Notes under the pieces: model-generated
Database searches by the model: none
What the model was told of the DNA's origin: nothing
What the model saw: only the letters and a program-made list of their open reading frames with translations
Shown here: piece after piece, positions 61,692-64,000 of the stretch
Layout: each line of letters opens with the position of its first letter
Position numbering within the stretch: the first letter of the stretch is position 1
Source of the DNA: G965205255 sp965205255
GTDB lineage: Bacteria > Pseudomonadota > Gammaproteobacteria > Pseudomonadales > Endozoicomonadaceae
Assembly: GCA_965205255.1 (NCBI GenBank)
Contig: OZ242051.1
Location: 3,100,001 to 3,164,000, forward strand
Direction of reading: 5' to 3'
Length of the DNA stretch: 64,000 bases
Position numbers and translations under genes: made by a program

Positions 61692-62551
61692 TGAGTATAC
61701 AAAAAAAGGCAACTCCGGAACACTCTTATCAATCAGTTGATAAAAATCGTATAAAGTATGTTATTGCTGTAGCCTCAGGAAAAGGAGGCGTTGGTAAGTC
61801 TACAGTTACTGTAAATCTTGCTCTTATATTACAGTCGATGGGATATAGTGCAGGTGTGCTAGATGCAGATGTTTATGGTCCAAGCATTGGAAAAATGCTG
61901 GGTGTAAAGGTCGGGGAAAAACCACAGATAAAAGATGTTAATGGTCAGGCTTACTATAAGCCAATAGAGGCTCACGGTTTGCAGGTGATGTCGATGGCTT
62001 TTTTAACCGGTGCCCGTACGCCGATGATCTGGCGAGGTCCTATGGCTAGTAAGGCGCTACAGCAAATGCTACTGCAAACCTGGTGGAAAGATCTGGATAT
62101 TTTGCTAGTGGATATGCCTCCTGGTACTGGTGATATTCAGCTTACTCTGTCTCAACGAACCACTTTATCTGGTGCTGTTATTGTGACGACCCCTCAAAAT
62201 ATAGCGCTACTGGATGCAGAGCGGGGTATTGAAATGTTTCGCAAAGTAAATGTTCCGGTTCTTGGTATTATTGAGAATATGTCAGGTCATACATGTTCAG
62301 AATGTGGTCATACGGAATATATCTTTGGTGAACAGGGGGGAGTAAAACTTTCAAAGGATTATCAGGTACCGTTTTTAGGTACCTTACCATTGAGCCTTAA
62401 CATCAGACAGCAGGCAGATGACGGTTATCCAACAGTGATTGCAGAGCCTGCAGGTAGCGTTACCGATAGTTATAAGTCTATTGCGCAGGCTATGATTAAT
62501 CAGGTTCAAAGTAGCAAGATCAAAATACCAGATATTGAAATTGGTTCGTAA
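61691..62551 (+). CDS. apbC: Mrp/ApbC-type Fe-S cluster carrier ATPase
   Basis: 286 residues from a GTG start that shares a base with the previous stop. ParA/MinD-like P-loop with the deviant Walker A GKGGVGKS (30-37), DMPPGTGD, and the cluster-binding CxxC at Cys202/Cys205 (TCSECGH). It carries iron-sulfur clusters to target proteins. The short N-terminal DUF59 domain present in some Mrp proteins is absent. Confidence 0.94.
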   Translation: MSIQKKATPEHSYQSVDKNRIKYVIAVASGKGGVGKSTVTVNLALILQSMGYSAGVLDADVYGPSIGKMLGVKVGEKPQIKDVNGQAYYKPIEAHGLQVMSMAFLTGARTPMIWRGPMASKALQQMLLQTWWKDLDILLVDMPPGTGDIQLTLSQRTTLSGAVIVTTPQNIALLDAERGIEMFRKVNVPVLGIIENMSGHTCSECGHTEYIFGEQGGVKLSKDYQVPFLGTLPLSLNIRQQADDGYPTVIAEPAGSVTDSYKSIAQAMINQVQSSKIKIPDIEIGS

Positions 62552-63166
62552 GTAAGTACACAGATTCACTGTATAAGGTGAAAGTAATTATACAGTAACT
62601 TGTTTCTAGCTTCTGCTCTAAACATACCTTTCGTAGCTCCGGTTGAAGGCAGGGTAACCTGTTTTTATTAAGCAGCAGGTTTTGGTTGAACCATGATATT
62701 TTGTTTATAACCATACAAATACGTTTCTTTTTTTTCGGTCATTGTTTAGTTGTCGTTTTTTATACCAACACCTGCTTCCAACTTCTTATTGCGTTACTCT
62801 TCTGATCTTGCTGTTATGGGTTGAAGCTCCTCGTGATAGCGGGCACTTGGCCTTTAACTGTAAGCCATAAACGCATGCTACCAAAAGCAGTTAGAAACAA
62901 GTCTTGGTATTATTTATTAACTAATAAATATGTTATTTCTACCTAAGAAAATAATCATTTATCATGATACTCACGAATAAAAGATAAAATATTAGATTTA
63001 CTGCCGGTTTATTCCTATTTTCTTTCGTGTAGGTCTTGCTACTATGATGATTCATTCTATAGGAAAATCTACCTATTTTATTTTCTTATACTATTGGTTT
63101 TGTGCTGAATCTCAGTAAATCCACAAAAAAATCATTCAGAGTCTATTCCGATTTTAGTTACTTCTT
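62552..63166. other. Intergenic region, 615 bases, with a full dispersed repeat
   Basis: No gene is seen. It contains the most complete copy of the dispersed inverted-repeat element (62761-62914). A partial end-like sequence (AACTTGTTTCTAGCTTCTGC) is near 62597. The remainder is AT-rich and featureless. Confidence 0.6.
62761..62914. repeat. Dispersed MITE-like inverted-repeat element, fullest copy
   Basis: Ends are inverted repeats: left TATACCAACACCTGCTTCC, right GGAAACAAG-like ending CTTGGTATTA (reads AGAAACAAGTCTTGGTATTA). Relatives with parts of the same ends or core lie at about 34199-34282, 37576-37655, 38985-39062, 42361-42452 and 57501-57645. All are intergenic and none encodes a protein. 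A transposase-dependent miniature element or a structured intergenic repeat would both fit. Confidence 0.65.
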
Positions 63167-64000
63167 ATGAAAGCTTACTATCATGGTTCTGTTATTATGT
63201 TCTTATACCATTTTCTTGTTTATTTGTCAGTATTTTCAATGTGTATTATACCTGTTGAACAGGTTGTTTTCGCCTGTGAAAAGGTACACATTGCTATTGA
63301 TAAGACGAGCAGAAAGTCAAAGTATATCCCATATTCATCTAACACCGGTTCAATATCAACTAAATTATCGTCGTTTAATTCCCCTGTTTTCAAACCATTA
63401 CCAACGGTAAATCACCGTAGCTGGCAGGCATTCGCTCAGGCATCCGTTAACTCAACAGCATTGCCCTCTAACGCCAACAGTTTTCACGGTGAAGCGAATG
63501 CTTCGGTTGATCCAAGAACCGGCAGCGTATCGTTTGGAATGGTCGTGGCGAGCACTTTGTATGATCAGGGACAGAGCAAAAGAGATCTGATGCTTTCATA
63601 TGCCGGCAACTCTTTAGCTCATGGTACCGGTAGGCTGGGTCTGGGATCACACTGGACATTTAATGTAGGTACCGAACATCCGTCTTTTTCTGAGGTTTTA
63701 GGTCATAAAACCACCGATATAACTACCGGTGACGGTCACAGTTTTACCATGGTCAGTGATCGGAATAAACAGGGTCAGATATACTGGCATCCCCTGCGGC
63801 ACAAATTAGGTGATGTGACTATTACCGGTGAGCCCGGTGACTGGACTATCGCTACTGCCTCTGGTACCCGTGAACATTTACAATATGGTTATGAAGATTG
63901 GGAAGAGGGGCATGACGGGCAGCGAGTATGGTTTTATTATGATCGCAATGGACCTGCCGATATTACCCGTCGTTTGCTTTATGTATGCAGTCATCCTCTT
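63167..64000 (+). CDS. Rhs/YD-repeat family protein, 5' part (runs off window)
   Basis: An open frame from ATG 63167 (MKAYYHGSVIM) to the window end, 278 codons; ATG 63197 (MFLYHFLVYLSVF) is an alternative start. A hydrophobic N-terminal segment (about 9-40) looks like a signal peptide or anchor. From residue 104 it matches the start of Rhs/TcC-like shells: ANASVDPRTGSVSFGM, LSYAGNSLAHGTGRLGLGSH, TTGDGHSFTM and RVWFYYDRNG. Such proteins are often toxin carriers with a variable C-terminal payload, which lies beyond the window. No ribosome-binding site is obvious. Confidence 0.82.
   Translation, partial: MKAYYHGSVIMFLYHFLVYLSVFSMCIIPVEQVVFACEKVHIAIDKTSRKSKYIPYSSNTGSISTKLSSFNSPVFKPLPTVNHRSWQAFAQASVNSTALPSNANSFHGEANASVDPRTGSVSFGMVVASTLYDQGQSKRDLMLSYAGNSLAHGTGRLGLGSHWTFNVGTEHPSFSEVLGHKTTDITTGDGHSFTMVSDRNKQGQIYWHPLRHKLGDVTITGEPGDWTIATASGTREHLQYGYEDWEEGHDGQRVWFYYDRNGPADITRRLLYVCSHPL

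Noticed and set aside
63183..63410. 75-codon frame MVLLLCSYT... at the right edge
   Set aside because: It overlaps in another frame the Rhs-like open frame from 63167, which has recognisable family sequence and runs to the window end.

Overview
The window is an AT-rich, repeat-rich stretch of a bacterial chromosome. The metG/mrp divergent neighbourhood, the rplY-pth pair, the PhoB/PhoR pair and the DnaT-like protein point to a gammaproteobacterium. The tandem eukaryote-type zinc fingers, the DUF4116 repeats and the Rhs-type protein point to a host-associated, probably intracellular lifestyle. An Endozoicomonadaceae-like symbiont or parasite is possible, but that is inference; no rRNA or tRNA was seen.

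Region 1 (1-37445) is the striking part. It is a head-to-tail array of 21 paralogous genes, the first cut by the window edge. Each encodes a Sec signal peptide, a nearly invariant carrier domain that ends like the HINT (hedgehog/intein) domains of polymorphic toxins (TP[EG]H motif, VYNLE[IV]Y...RYFVG, then LVHN), three C2H2 zinc fingers joined by TGEKP-type linkers, and a short variable tail. The carrier is almost constant, whereas fingers and tails vary and are shuffled between copies. The reading offered here is a secreted auto-cleaving carrier that releases a family of DNA-binding payloads, plausibly aimed at host chromatin. Fourteen spacers carry the same 81-base relic whose first part copies the 5' end of the short-chain dehydrogenase gene that closes the array at 37870, which reveals how the unit was built. 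Other spacers carry an expanded 8-bp repeat or a 270-base block shared with the array end. One spacer is interrupted by an IS3-family element (26356-27544) with a 4-bp target duplication.

Region 2 (37870-47300) holds the dehydrogenase, an unknown minus-strand protein, rplY, pth, a universal stress protein, and a large protein with PEP-synthase-like ATP-grasp and phosphohistidine domains fused to a long helical region ending in DUF4116. The 3' end of that gene has been tandemly duplicated and is decaying.

Region 3 (47528-53730) is a compact six-gene mevalonate operon with overlapping genes: HMG-CoA reductase, type 2 IPP isomerase, HMG-CoA synthase, two GHMP kinases and diphosphomevalonate decarboxylase. 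It takes acetoacetyl-CoA and acetyl-CoA to IPP and DMAPP. It is followed by phoB-phoR, whose kinase has no membrane segment.

Region 4 (55690-64000) has an unknown exported protein, metG, a DnaT-like and a replication-protein-P-like gene lying between metG and the Mrp/ApbC ATPase gene, and the start of an Rhs/YD-type protein that runs off the window. A small dispersed inverted-repeat element occurs in several intergenic regions here and at the array end.
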